From positions 396,001 to 460,000 of the forward strand of contig CAJNDT010001002.1 in assembly GCA_905221615.1 (NCBI GenBank): a stretch of DNA of 64,000 bases. The letters are read 5' to 3'. The translations under genes were made by a program, and so were the position numbers. Source of the DNA: Symbiodinium sp. CCMP2592. Its lineage: Eukaryota; Sar; Dinophyceae; Suessiales; Symbiodiniaceae. The notes beneath the pieces were generated by a model. That model searched no databases and was not told the origin of the DNA. It worked only from the letters and a program-made list of their open reading frames with translations. Below are positions 25,164 through 37,584 of the stretch, piece after piece; the stretch's first letter is position 1, and each line of letters starts with the position of its first letter.

Positions 25164-25340
25164 ATGTCCTTTAATGAGAGCGCGGCAGTCTTCAAGGCGC
25201 GAGCCAAAGACATTGGGGTGTCGGATGAGAGCATCGCGAAGCTTGAGGCGGAAGGGTTGACAACGATGGCAACTTTTGCCTTCTGTTATCATTTCAACCC
25301 GGCTGCGACAGATGCTTGTGCTCCGGGCTCTTGGCAGTAG
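25164..25340 (+). CDS. Truncated N-terminal ORF of a dinoflagellate-type family
   Basis: An ATG at 25164 in good context (gccATGtcc) opens a 58-residue frame: an Ala/Lys-rich helix, a VSDESIAKLEAEGL segment, then TTMATFAFCYHFNPAATD. The pattern of a short helix, 'Leu-x-x-x-Gly', then 'xxFAF...P...D' resembles the N-terminus of many dinoflagellate ORFs, often transposon-associated. That is my recollection, not a search result. The reading becomes non-family-like after AATDA and hits TAG at 25338. The break may be an intron start or a truncation. The LINE on the opposite strand begins (3' end) about 240 bp downstream, so insertion into this gene is one explanation. Confidence 0.45.
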   Translation: MSFNESAAVFKARAKDIGVSDESIAKLEAEGLTTMATFAFCYHFNPAATDACAPGSWQ

Positions 25341-25581
25341 CAGGCGAGGCAGTCATGACGGCCAAAGGGAGCTGGGGGGAAGCTGACTAAATAAAAAGAG
25401 CTGATTGGGAGGAGGGAAATTACAGAGTGTGCATGTCCGCGTGCACTCATGACACACTTGGCCTTGACGTGAGGCGGCCTGCGTTCAACATGAAATTGAC
25501 TACAGGCTTCTCACGCACGGGCGCCCTGCTTAGCCCTGAAGGCCGAGGTTGGGCCGGCATGCATCGCCTGAAGCGATGATG

Positions 25582-27021
25582 CTAACGAGTTCGTTGCAAG
25601 AAAAGCATGTAGACGTTTCGGGAAAGTGATTGAACCAAGGCCGCTGAGGCCCTCTCCGGAAGCTTGTAGTCGTCGCAAATCCACACCTGAGATCTCGTAT
25701 CCGCGGGGACCTCTGGCCAGAAGGCTCGGTAGTGCCCGGACGCTAGGGAGTCCCCAAAGTGGGCAACTCCTGCCAGGACTTGGTAGGATCGTTGGGCAGT
25801 GTGCTCGCTGGATGTCCACACGGACACCATGGCACGGCCGGTCCAGGCGCACGGCTGGGTATTCTTGACCCCGTCTTGCCATCTGCAAATCACAACAGCT
25901 AGGAGTTCTGGGGCCCATACCAGCGCTCGACTAAAAGTTTGCGATTCCCAGAGTCTTAGGCAGGCTTGGAGAGACAGAGGTCCCGTCGGAAGGGGAAGGA
26001 GAAGAGGACTGACTCCCACATCCGACTCCTCAACGATTCCCCCAGTACGACCCTGCCACTGAGTGTGCTGAAGGGATCCCATGGGCTTTTGCTGCAGATG
26101 GTGAAGAAATTCTGAGACATCGTGTTGCCTGCCATCCAGTCGCCAACCGGCAATGGCATGGCGAAATGCAAACAGGCCGAACAAGTTCAGAAGTCTAGGG
26201 GCGCACTCATCCCCGAGATGGGTTAAGACAGATTGAAAAGCACCCAGATCATACCCAAAGCTCGATACTTGATGCAAGGCCTGGAAGAGAGCGTTAGCGT
26301 AGCAGGAGTTTGCCGTGTTAGACAGTACGCGTTTGTGTAAGCCTGTAGGCTGTGGCTCTGTGTTCCTGGGGGCCTGCGTCACAGACTCCTGGTTCGAGTC
26401 TGTTGTAGGATGACGAGCTGTGCTCGACGAGTTGGAGGCTGTGCCATTCGACCTAGGTCTAAAAAAGCTGGCCAACGACTTAGTCTGAGGCTTGGGAGGC
26501 GGGGCGACGGGATCGACGTCCGCGTCAGGCTGCCCTCGCAGCCACTGCGTGCTTACCTGATAGAGCACCGGACACTGCTCCGGATGCAGTCTGCGGTCAT
26601 AGACCTTGTAGCCACAGAAGGGACATGAGTGGCCCTTGGCTAACTGGGGCGAGTAGCCCTGACAGATATTAACAGCCCGCCTGTGTAGGCGTGACCAGTC
26701 CTTAGGATGCGCCTGACGAAAGTGCGACTTGACTTTGGTGTGGTCAAAAGTCCAGAAGTCACACGTTAAGCACCGATGATTAAGGACCTTGGAATCCGCA
26801 GTCCTCGAGAGCTCCGCGATGCGGTGTTGTGGGAGCAGAGCAATGTCTTGTCTCAGCTGGAAGAGAGTCCTAATATCGGGATGGTTGGACTGTTTGTCTG
26901 CTTCTTTTAGTGAACGGAGCTTCTGAGGTTCCGGACATGCCCCCGAAAGCAAGTGGTCACGTAGGCCTTTCCATTGATGGAATTTACGCTTACATGCCGC
27001 ACATTGCGGCATCCCATCCAC
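25582..27021 (-). pseudogene. LINE C-terminal zinc fingers plus USP-like cysteine protease domain
   Basis: Several Cys/His zinc-binding motifs come first (CAACKRKF..., CLTCDFWTF...HFRQAHP, CPFCGYKV). A domain with the three hallmarks of ubiquitin-specific proteases follows: a Cys box NSCYANALFQAL (Cys codon at 26302-26304), a QQDAxEFL-like box as GRQHDVSEFLHHL, and a His box GDSLASGHYRAF (His codon at 25732-25734) followed by CDDYKLPERA. The likely catalytic Cys and His are both retained. USPs remove ubiquitin from proteins, so a LINE-borne one could protect element proteins from degradation or alter host chromatin, but that role is inference. The domain is short for a USP (about 230 residues). 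Confidence 0.8.
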
Positions 27022-29615
27022 AGCGTGGAAGGCACAAAGCGGTCAATGCTCGCCGGATGAACCCTCGACTTATGCAAATGTAGTCCATTTGCAGTCTCAA
27101 ATGAAGCCGCGCAGAGCGCGCACTCGTATGAGGTTACCGGATGTTCCTCGGGCTCAGGGAGTTGTGACAGGACCAACAGCTTATCTCGGATAACCTGCAG
27201 AACCGAGGGGTCTGTCGTGATGTCCGGGCTTTGCACTGCTCGTCGCTCCAGTTTGCGAAGCCGCTTCCTTAGCTTGGACTGCAGTGCGTGGACAGGGTCC
27301 TGGATGTTGTAGAGCTGGAAAAGATCCTTAGTGGTGATCCGAGTGGTGTGAGCCGGCAGGTTCAGCACCGATCGTACCTTGTAGGCGTGCCAGCTGCGAA
27401 GCTGTTTGGCCGACTCTTCGCTTAAACCGACGTCAGATAGGCCAGTCGTCAAGGTGCCCAGGACAGTACTCTGCCACACCTTAAGGCGCGACATGGTACT
27501 TGCATACCTGCGGTTGTAGACGAATTGGCGAACTTGATGCAACTTTTGCTTCGCCTCCCCCATCCGAAAATGCAGAGTCTGCAACTCGAAGTGGTTGTAG
27601 GAGATCATAACTCCTAAGTACTTGCTTGAGGAGACCCACTGGAAGGCAGGGAACGACTTGTTGGGCCCGATGCGCCACCCTCTGACTGGCTCTCCTTTGG
27701 GGTTGGTAATCCAGCAGCTGTGTTTGTTCATCACATTTTGTGCTTCTCTACCTGCCAGCTTTACCAAAATGACGCACTTGCCGATGTTGACTCTGAGTCG
27801 ATGTTTGCGGACCTCCTCCAACAGGGCAGCTATAAGTGCATGGATGGCCTTGAGGTCCTTCTCAGAACGAATAGTCCTATGAAGCGTCAGGTCATCGGCG
27901 TAGCCCGTTAAAAACTTCAGAACCTGTTCAGCACCGAACAGATCCACCAGAGACCGGAAGAGGTCACCTGTGAGGAACGAGAATAGGGTGGGAGCGAGCT
28001 TACATCCTTGTTTAATGCCTGCTGTGGTTTCGATAGAAGTGGAATCGCCTTGGGCATGTAAGACGTATCTGGATCCGTCATGGAGAGCTTGAACGAGGTG
28101 GACTGTGTCCTGATCGGCCCCCTCACGCTGAAGGAGACCGATAATCTCTTGGCGAGAGACTGTGTCAAACGCCTGGCTTAGGTCTAAAGCAAAGGTCAGA
28201 CCGCCTACTAGAGATGGCACCTGTGTGCCTTGCTGTATAGCATGTCTCGTAGGATGAGCCTGCTCCAACAAAGACCGAGCCTCCCGCAGATGGCACACGA
28301 CTCGTTCCAGCGCATCTGAAAGCCCACGACCAGGAAGGTAGGCAAACTGTGGCATGTGTTTTAGGAACGAGAGGGTCAGGGGTTGTAGCGCCTCTCTTGC
28401 CGCTCCAGCCAGTCCTTTAGCATCCGGTCTCAAAATGCCCAAAGGACGCAAGTTTGCTGGCTTGTCCGAAGGCTTGCCAGGTTTGGGGATTAGACACAGA
28501 TCTGCGTCGATGAGATCAGATTCTAGTCCATCCTCTACTTGTTTAGCAGCCACATGTCGGGAAAGGACCGGTGCAATGACGTCACTGCAAAGTCTCCAAA
28601 TGGCAGCAGGTGCAGCTCCGTCAGGCACAGCTTTGTTAGGCTTGATGGAATGAATGTGAGCGGCTAATTTGGATGACTCCAAAACCGGAAAAGCTCCAGT
28701 CATTGGCCTCAGCGGGAGGTGAGCCGCGAAAACCTGGTTCGCGTACTCCCTGAGTGCCGCAAGCTCCTGCGCTGGGCCTAGAAGATGTCCTGTGCTGTCC
28801 TTGAGCTGAGCCCGACGCGCCGGCTGCCAAGGCTGCAGCTTTTTAAGGGTTTGAAACGAAATATGTTGGTCGCCCTCCGCTATGCTGGCGTCAACTTCAG
28901 CTATGAAACCCGCTATTCTGTCCTTTTTTGCTTGCTTCACAGCTTGTCTGTGCGCAACTTGCGCCAGCTCCACCTCAGTTTCCGGTTGAGGGAGTGTGTT
29001 CAACCCAGGAGGCTGTGCCATTGGTTGATGAGGCTCGATCAGCTGTGCTGAGGGAGCTGTGTTGTCTGCCCTGCAAAGGGTCCTGGCCCTCCACATACGT
29101 CGAGTCTCGGATTCAAGCGGGATCAGTCGTCTTTTGGGGAGCTTGGGGAAGAAACGTTCTGCACCCTCCAGCAGCAGTGCATTCCAATCTGAAGGGTCCT
29201 GACAGGACTCCATTCTGGATGCTACCCAACTATGCAGTGCCTTGGCTGTGTCGTCCTCCTCACGGACTGCGGCCTGAAGAGCTAGGGAATCATAACGGCG
29301 TGTGCTTCCCTTGTGCGGTGGGAGTAACCAGTGGTGCTGGAGGGGGATTTCGGCCTTAATTGGGTAGTGCCCTCCCTTCTTCCAGCTACCCAACGGGCAG
29401 TCCGTCCAAGGGGCAGACCTTTTGGCCTTGCCTCCTGCAGTGGATTCCTTAGTAAGGACAAAATCGATTTGCGACTCCACGCCACCTTGAGCAAAGGTGG
29501 CAATGTTGTCACAGTGCCAGGTATTAACAACCTTAGCAGCAGGTTGGACAAGTGGGATTCGTCTGGACGATCCTCCGTGGGCTGCTTCACGTGTGTACCC
29601 ACCAATGGAGGACAC
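26907..29615 (-). pseudogene. LINE reverse transcriptase segment
   Basis: The frame opens with the last endonuclease motifs (SQIDFVLTK, GGHYPI) and then encodes a non-LTR reverse transcriptase. Visible parts are a fingers region with LCLIPKPGKP and NLRPLGIL, motif A with LDLSQAFDTV (near 28166-28200), motif B with GIKQGCKLAPTLFSF, and motif C GYADD at about 27891-27902, so the catalytic aspartates are present. Thumb and connection follow, then a C2H2-like finger (CALCAASF...HKSRVH). No RNase H domain was recognised. The frame terminates at 26907, after running about 115 bp beyond the point (near 27020) where homology moves to the next frame. Confidence 0.9.
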
Positions 29616-30406
29616 GAGCGCAGTGAGGTATTAAAGTCGCCTGCCACGACTAGAGAATCCCGCTTGGGCACCTGCTTGACCACCTTAGACATGACTGATA
29701 GTACATGAGCACGGTCGTCCTTGTTAGACTGGATGGACTTGGCCGAGGACCAAGCATGTTGATACACAGCCACAATGACCAGCCTAGTACCTGCCATGTC
29801 TGCCCGAGCTTCAAGGACCCTGCCTGGACTCCACTCCTTCCAGCGAAGGCTCTTGGCTGCAAACTTGAGTGAGAAGAGAATCATGACGCCATCCGCCCGG
29901 GTCGTGGATGGAGCCGCGTTCGGTTCCTGCCTAGTCTTGCGCTTCGCGCCCTGCTTCTGCTGGGCGCTACGTTTGGCAGACTCCGAGGCCGAAGAGATGC
30001 AATGTCAACCTGAAACACTGAACTCGCTAGTCTCCGTCCAGTGCGTCTCCTGCAGGATAAGGACGTCGCAGTGGTGGGAGGCTTCAGCCGCCAGCCACGT
30101 TTTTAGTTCTCCCCATTGCTGTTGACCTAGGTGCCCCGCGTTCCAAGAGACTACCCGAATGGATCTTTCTAGTCGTCCTGCCCTGCGGGAGGCTGTGCCA
30201 TGTGCAGGGGAGTCAGCAGTCTGTGACTGAAGCTCTCTTCGAGTCGGTGGGGGCCGCACCCCCAACTGGTTGACTAGGGTCGGTGTCAGAACCTGTCCGC
30301 GGTATGGTACGGGTCCGTCACTTCTGATTGTCCGTCTACATGCTGTCTTGAACGAATTCTTGCGAAGAGATGCAAAGTTTTGTGAGTGCACTGGTAGTTG
30401 CGCCAT
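29282..30406 (-). pseudogene. LINE APE-like endonuclease domain, interrupted by TGA and frameshift
   Basis: The N-terminal part has an Arg/Pro-rich leader, then RVVSWNAGHL and DVLILQETHW, the Asn- and Glu-bearing motifs of the EEP/APE fold. A TGA at 30005-30007 follows SEFSVSG, where LINE endonucleases usually have Trp. The same frame then continues through ADGVMILFS, VAVYQHAW and VVAGDFNT (catalytic Asp/Asn motif). The frame is lost near 29540, and the final endonuclease motifs (SQIDFVL and GGHYPI) are found in the overlapping frame 26907-29615. This domain nicks target DNA to prime reverse transcription in LINEs. The TGA is best explained as a TGG to TGA mutation, which would make this copy inactive unless read through. 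Confidence 0.85.
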
Positions 30407-30698
30407 CCGCTACTTTCGTCAAGAGACAGAAGCCTAATGACTCCCTCCACTGCGCGGAAGTGGAAACCCTACCGCCTACCCAGTGTTGCAATGTTTTAAA
30501 CAGAGTCTGGGCCCAGGAATTGGGACCTGGCGGCTCAAAGCAGCTCCTGTGAGAAAAGGGAGAGGACCATGGCGTAGAAGGAGGCACAAACCTTTACTGT
30601 TCAGAAAAGGGCCCGGTTGGGACCTCTAGCACAGCAGTTGCGCCCCAAGCCTGTTCGAAACCTCTCATTCAGCGCGGCCGCTTGAGCACTTGTGGCGG

Positions 30699-30754
<56 letters not shown>

Positions 30755-30812
30755 GCGACTGCGACTGCGACTGCGACTACGACTACGACTACGACTACGA
30801 CTACGACTACTG

Positions 30813-30843
<31 letters not shown>

Positions 30844-30916
30844 CACTACCACTACCACTACCACTACCACTACGACTACGACTACTACTACTACTACTAC
30901 TACTGCTACGACTACT
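30699..30916. repeat. (TAC)n/(GAC)n/(CAC)n trinucleotide array
   Basis: About 215 bp of plus-strand TAC units with runs changed to TGC, GAC or CAC. It lies about 110-290 bp outside the 5' end of the LINE. Frames through it are Tyr, Leu or Thr homopolymers on plus and Val or Ser homopolymers on minus, all artefacts of the repeat. Confidence 0.95.
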
Positions 30917-30919
30917 TGC

Positions 30920-31190
30920 CTGAGTGAGAACTGCGTAAAGTGTTCGAACTGCTGTGCAGCACCTTGTCTTTTGAACTGTCTTGACCCTGGGATTGAAGGC
31001 AGCTGAAACCTTTACCCGACCCATTGGGCTCACGCATTCTCCGTTCTTTCATCTCCCGCTGTAATGTAGATTATCGTATCCTGTTTGCTGGAGGAGTTGG
31101 GAAGTGTGAGCCCGTGGTAGCCTAAGTGACCTGTCGCCTGCAGTGCGGAATCGCAAGAGTCCGACAAGTGGGAGCCAAAACTACTACTAC

Positions 31191-31223
<33 letters not shown>

Positions 31224-34200
31224 TACGACTACTACTACTGCTACTGCTACTGCTGCGGCTTTCTACTAGCACGAGTACATTCTATCACTAGCTGCAGCTT
31301 TTTCAATCGAACCCTAATACTGGCAAGTACAAGGAGAGTAGATCACAAACCTAGACATGAAGGAGGATGGTAATTATCAAAACACAATGATACTAGCTGC
31401 CATGACAAGTAAGAAGAATGAAGTTTAGGATCAGAGCCGGAATATCCACGGTAGTGTCGGCAATGACAACCACAAGGGCGTTAGCGCAGTCCCGACTTGG
31501 TTTGATGAGGCAGGCCATCGGCCGGACCGTCGTCCAGATGCTGCGCAGCACACACGCGGCGGTGAGGCTACACTCGACCCGAGTGCTGGGTTGCTGCGCA
31601 TCTTGTCTATTTGGGTCTGGGATATTTCGGGGTTTTGAGTGGTGGTCTTCGTCTGGCCAGATGAGTTCGCACGCAGCTGCTCCTGAAATTGGCATTCGCC
31701 TTGATTTTCTATCCCTTGGATCTGAGCAGAGCCACCGACCCAGTCCGTCGGACTGCAAATTCTTCGAGGTCGTGAAGCAAGCAAGTGCAGGAGAAGGTCA
31801 AGGCTACGCAGAGGCACAAGCTTCCAGCATATCTTGGTGTTGGGAGGTATGTGGTGCCCGGCCAGGGAAGTTGAATATGGGGAAGACTGCGGTGGACATT
31901 GGCTTTTCGGTCTTGGCGATTAAATTCAATGTGAAAGGCGCAGCAGCATCAATATCAGCATCTCCACCAGTATCGTTCGCATCACCAGCACCAGCGCGTG
32001 AGCCGCCATGACCGCCACCACAACGCCACGATGACAAGCACAACCACGGCCACGGTGGTTGCCGTCGTCGTCCATCATCACCATCACCATCACCATGATC
32101 ATCATCATCCTAATCGCAACAGCCATCGCCTTGTTCAAAGCGATCGGAACCTAGCTAGCAAGATCAGCAAGCACATGTGGCGCCAATCAGGGTCGTGAAC
32201 GGAGGGCCATGACCACTTGCAAAATCCCTGCACATCTGCTTCGCCTGCATACAAGTTAGTGGATGTGTACAGCGCTATGGTTCTCAGAGTGTCGGGTGTT
32301 GGCTTTCGTGATGTTTGTTTTTTGTGCGGCAGCTCGGGTCTGGGTCGTTCCTTCGGGATGCAGACATAGCACAAACAACATACATCGAACTCTTCAAACC
32401 TGCGTGGAGGTTTGGCCCACGTCCATGTCGTAAAACTCTAAGCAGTCAGCCCCGCGCCTTAAACATGTGCGGAGAAACAAAGGGAAGGTGTAGAGTGTAA
32501 AGTGAACTGCTGTAGGTTACATGTGAGCCTCCGAGCAGCCAGCTTGTTTATCGGAGGCCCTGGTCTCAGCGATGACTTTGGGAAATCCTGAAGCTTGGGC
32601 ACGGGACCGGGACACTCGGTGCAATTCGGCGATGCTTGCTTCAGAAACGTCATTTGTGGAGCTGCGATGACCACTATTGCCACAGTTGTTGGGTGCCGTT
32701 TGTCGTCGAAGTCGAACTCGGCTTAGCCGTTCCTGTTGCCATTGGCAGATTCTTTCCTGAATGCCACTGCTCTGATTGAATTTTGGTCTCTGGTTGTTTG
32801 TCGATTTTTTTGATTTCCTGCCGTTGTGGCCATGGTTAACAACTCCCCATGACACATTGAAGGAGGTCCCGATTTATTGACGGAAATGGATCACGTGACA
32901 CGCCTGTCTTTGTCTGTTGCAGACTTGGCCAGACCCGTACCCTCTAAACACTTAAATTCCCTAATCTAAAACCCCAAACATCTAAATGCTAACTCCGAGA
33001 GCGTAAACCCCGAAAGTCTAAATCCTAACCCTGAAACCCCAACCCTCAAACCCTAAACTGTCAAAATGAAGCCGTGCCTGCGGTGTGCGAGTGCGCGAGT
33101 CGAAACCGTCTAAATCCCTTTTGGCATTTCTTCGGAACTTCTTGTTGGGACTTTGGGCCTTAAGGCTTTGCATCAGGGCCGAATCAATGACGGGGGGTGT
33201 TAGGTGGGTTCGAAGTTGAGGTTAAGGGTGTTCTTTTTTGGCAGGTCTTTGGGTTTAGGATTTCGGGGTCCGGGTTGGTAGGGTCTTTTCGTCCAATGAA
33301 AACTCCCACCTCAGTAGTCACGGAGATGGACACCTTCCGGGTTTGTTACAGGGATCTCCTTGCCTGCTGTTGCGACTCTTCGTTGTGATCGGGTTCAGTT
33401 TAGGGTTCAGGTCAGGGGCGATTATCTACTTACAGGAAGATTGCAGGTGCCCCTGTAACCGGTTGCGATCTAGCTATGTATTAGTATATGCAACAAGTAA
33501 AACTGTGCAAGCCTTCGGCCCTACGACAATGCCGCAGCCCTTTTTCCCTACAAGTCCCAATGAGGATGCCCAAAGAGGAATCCTAAAGCCGACTTTGACG
33601 AAACCACAACCAGATTCGAAGGTCAAAGCCGTACTGTGTTACATAGCCCTAAAGAATCCCCAGACCTCCAAAGCGAAGCCAAGACCAGGAAGAGTTGGCT
33701 GCCCGGTGTGCTGCTGTGGATGTGCTGCACCTGCTTGCTGCCCAGGCAGGTTTGGTCGTTTGGATTTGGTGGTTTTGGATAGTGTTGAATTTTGTTCCGC
33801 TGTGTTTGCTGTCTACGGGGTTTCAGGACCAGTGCTCCACATAAGGACTTTTGAGCAAGCATTCGAGCCTCCAGAGAGGGCGTGGCACTTCCATAACCAC
33901 AGGCATCAGTGATGGCAACGGGGCCTTTGGTGGGCTGGGCAACACACGGTTGGCATGCTGAGTGACAGTTTAGGCGGGAAGTCGGTGTCTCCTCATTTAT
34001 TTTGACTCTGCAAGGGGGTTTGGTACGTTCGTGCAACGGGAAAGCTAGACTGCGCCTCCAGCGAGTCCTCGAAAAACGTCGACCGCTTTGGGTAGCATGA
34101 GAGCTAGCTTGGAGTTCTGAAAATAGTTCAATACTGCCCTTGCCGATTCCCAAACTTGCGTCCCCTCCTCTGCTTGGGAGACTTGCGGCATTCCTCGAAG

Positions 34201-34800
34201 GGCCTGCAACAAAGGCTCCAATCACCGCCTGGCCCTGGCCTGCACAGCCTTGAGCCTTAAAGCCTCATACCCTAAACGACAAACCACTTAAGCCCACAAC
34301 ACCGCAGGAGTCGCAGAAGCAACTCTTGCAAGACCTCTTGGGTCGCGCTGCGACAGTGCTGGATGCTCCTGGGGATAATGCAGACCTGTGTTTAATGAAG
34401 CCACCTCTCTTCAGAAATAGCAGGTGGTGAGGAAAGGGGTTGGAATAGAGGTAGAGATGTATTTTGCCAGTGGGAACTGGGTCTATTCGCGAGCCGCTTT
34501 CCTCTAAGGCTTTCTTTCTGTTCAACCATATCGAACCCTGCAACTTGCGGCCCTGCACCCGTTCGTCCCAATTGTGACAGCAAATCCCGAAGAATACCAG
34601 GTGGGCCCCTCCAAAGGCACTTGGTCCAATCTGGCTGAGTTCCTGAAGGTGGTCGCCAGGATACATGTCGGGCTTCGAGAACTGCAAAAGCAAACAGAGT
34701 GAATGAGCGACCGAGACAGGGAGAGACAGATTCTTCGAGGGGTCCATCCATCTTGCATAATTATATCCCTTTACGGTGCCAGGGACGTGGATGAGGTTGG
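30920..34800. other. Intergenic, with a small TGC/TAC array and weak ORFs
   Basis: It contains a CTG/CTA array at about 31180-31258 and a CAT/CAC tract at about 32068-32108. Long frames exist on both strands over the same DNA at 31393-32011 and 33343-34225. Neither strand shows a domain, so they are not called as genes. Degenerate telomere-like heptamers are dense at 32940-33060. Confidence 0.45.
34430..34747 (-). CDS. Possible exon of an unrecognised gene
   Basis: The minus-strand frame from an ATG at 34747 (160 residues when read to 34265) has a balanced composition (for example AFGGAHLVFFGICCHNWDER and KKALEESGSRIDPVPTGKIH). A candidate CAG acceptor near 34682 precedes the best part. Two other minus frames over the same DNA are also open, which weakens the case. 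No family is recognised. If real, the exon probably ends before the heptamer-rich stretch at 34265-34400. Confidence 0.25.
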
Positions 34801-34979
34801 CCCACTTTCAGCTTCTCCTTGGCGGTAGCATTGCAGCCAGTCTTGGCTTACGACGGCTGCGGCTACTGCTCTGCGGCGACTAGTACGACTCGAACAACAT
34901 ACAAATCAGCAGCAAGATCGGTAACCGTAGCATTAGCAGTTTTAGTAGCAGAAGTACTAGAAGTGGCAGCAAATGCCGC

Positions 34980-36199
<1,220 letters not shown>

Positions 36200-36200
<1 letters not shown>

Positions 36201-37539
36201 GCCACTACGACGATTTCTTCTATGCCATCCCCCAGGTCGGCCCCCTGGTATCCGCAAGCTCAAAATCCGAACCCGCACCTTTGGCAGGAACCAGTCTGCC
36301 TGCGTCGTCGTTTGCGAGCGTCTGGCCAGCCCCAATCCGCTTGTGCAACGCGGCTTCAGCAAGCGGGTTGCCGCCGAAGACCTAGCCATACTTTCCTAAT
36401 GTGCCTGGATCCATGCCAGTCGTGTCGTCGGAGAGAAGAAAGCCTCCGAGACTAGTCGAGTCCTCGCTTCCGGCTGCGAGAACTCTTACAACAATTTTCC
36501 GACAGCCCTAATCCTCTGTCCGAGTGTGAGCGCCGAAACCTCAACTCCAGACTTCAGCATGCAGGCATTCTACGGGCTCGACTCCAAACTGGAATCTCTC
36601 AAGATTCTGATAGGCTCCAAATAGAGATCCAACAAGCCCTTTGCAGTTAGTGGCAACCGGATCTAAACTACCCGACCACCAAACAGACGAACCTCGTAAC
36701 GACTTTATGACTCCCAATGAAGTCCCAGGCGCCGGGCTGCTTTGGGTATCCTGCCCCTGGTCTTCCATGGCACAGCGGCAGAGACGGCGGAGACAACACA
36801 GGTCCCACGATGTTTTCGATTGTCTGGGGCAGGGTTTAGGTGTGGGTGTGGGTGCGCTTCTGGGTGGGTGAGCATGTATATGTAGATGCACATGCACATC
36901 TGTACGCACATGTACATCTTCACATGAGCTTGCTTCACATGTGAATTCGATTGCATGTACGAGACGACCTAGACGACGTAATATACATGCACGTCCACAT
37001 CTGCCTCTACATACACATGCCCAGCATACACCTGCGCACCTACATATGCATAAACCGACACATGTGCATAGACATACATACATACAGGCCCGCGTACTCA
37101 TATACATGTGCACATTCAGCGCACGTACGTATTTCATTACACGCATATACCTAGGTGCGCATATACACACGCACAAGCGTTTTTAGGTAGGTGTACATAA
37201 AGACAGCCATTGTTCTGTGTACGTACATTGGGCTTGTTCTCGGTGCACGAACCCCTTAATTAATTAACTAACGCGAGGGAATGGACATGTGGAGTTGGCG
37301 ATCTTCAGCCATGAGGTTTCAGGGAACTTGAGATTGACTTGGTGTTGCAAGCTTGCGGAGAAAGCTGTAGATGCTCTTCCGAAGGAGTCTGTTACAATGT
37401 AGTGCCGGATAGTCACTCATTTGCGCGACCTGCGATTCTTGAGATGGTTCACACTGGGATGATACATATACATGTATATACGTATATATATATATATATA
37501 TATATATACATACATATGTGTGTTTATGCGTGTATGTGT

Positions 37540-37584
<45 letters not shown>

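Larger units (their letters stand above)
25582..30406 (-). mobile_element. APE-type LINE with C-terminal ubiquitin-specific-protease-like domain (decayed copy)
   Basis: Read on the minus strand, a single ancestral ORF runs from about 30406 to 25582: an exonuclease/endonuclease/phosphatase (APE-like) domain, a LINE reverse transcriptase with GYADD, C2H2-like zinc fingers, and a USP (C19 peptidase)-like domain. The frame is broken three times: a TGA at 30005-30007 where the family has Trp, a frameshift near 29540 and another near 27020. No poly(A) tail or target-site duplication was recognised, so the true ends are unknown. The 3' UTR may extend towards 25380 and the 5' end to about 30590. The copy looks immobile, but all domains are still legible, so the decay is moderate. 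Confidence 0.85.

Noticed and set aside
31393..34225. Long overlapping ORFs on both strands (up to 200 codons)
   Set aside because: Both strands are equally open and no domain, codon bias or splice structure favours one, so they were not called as genes.
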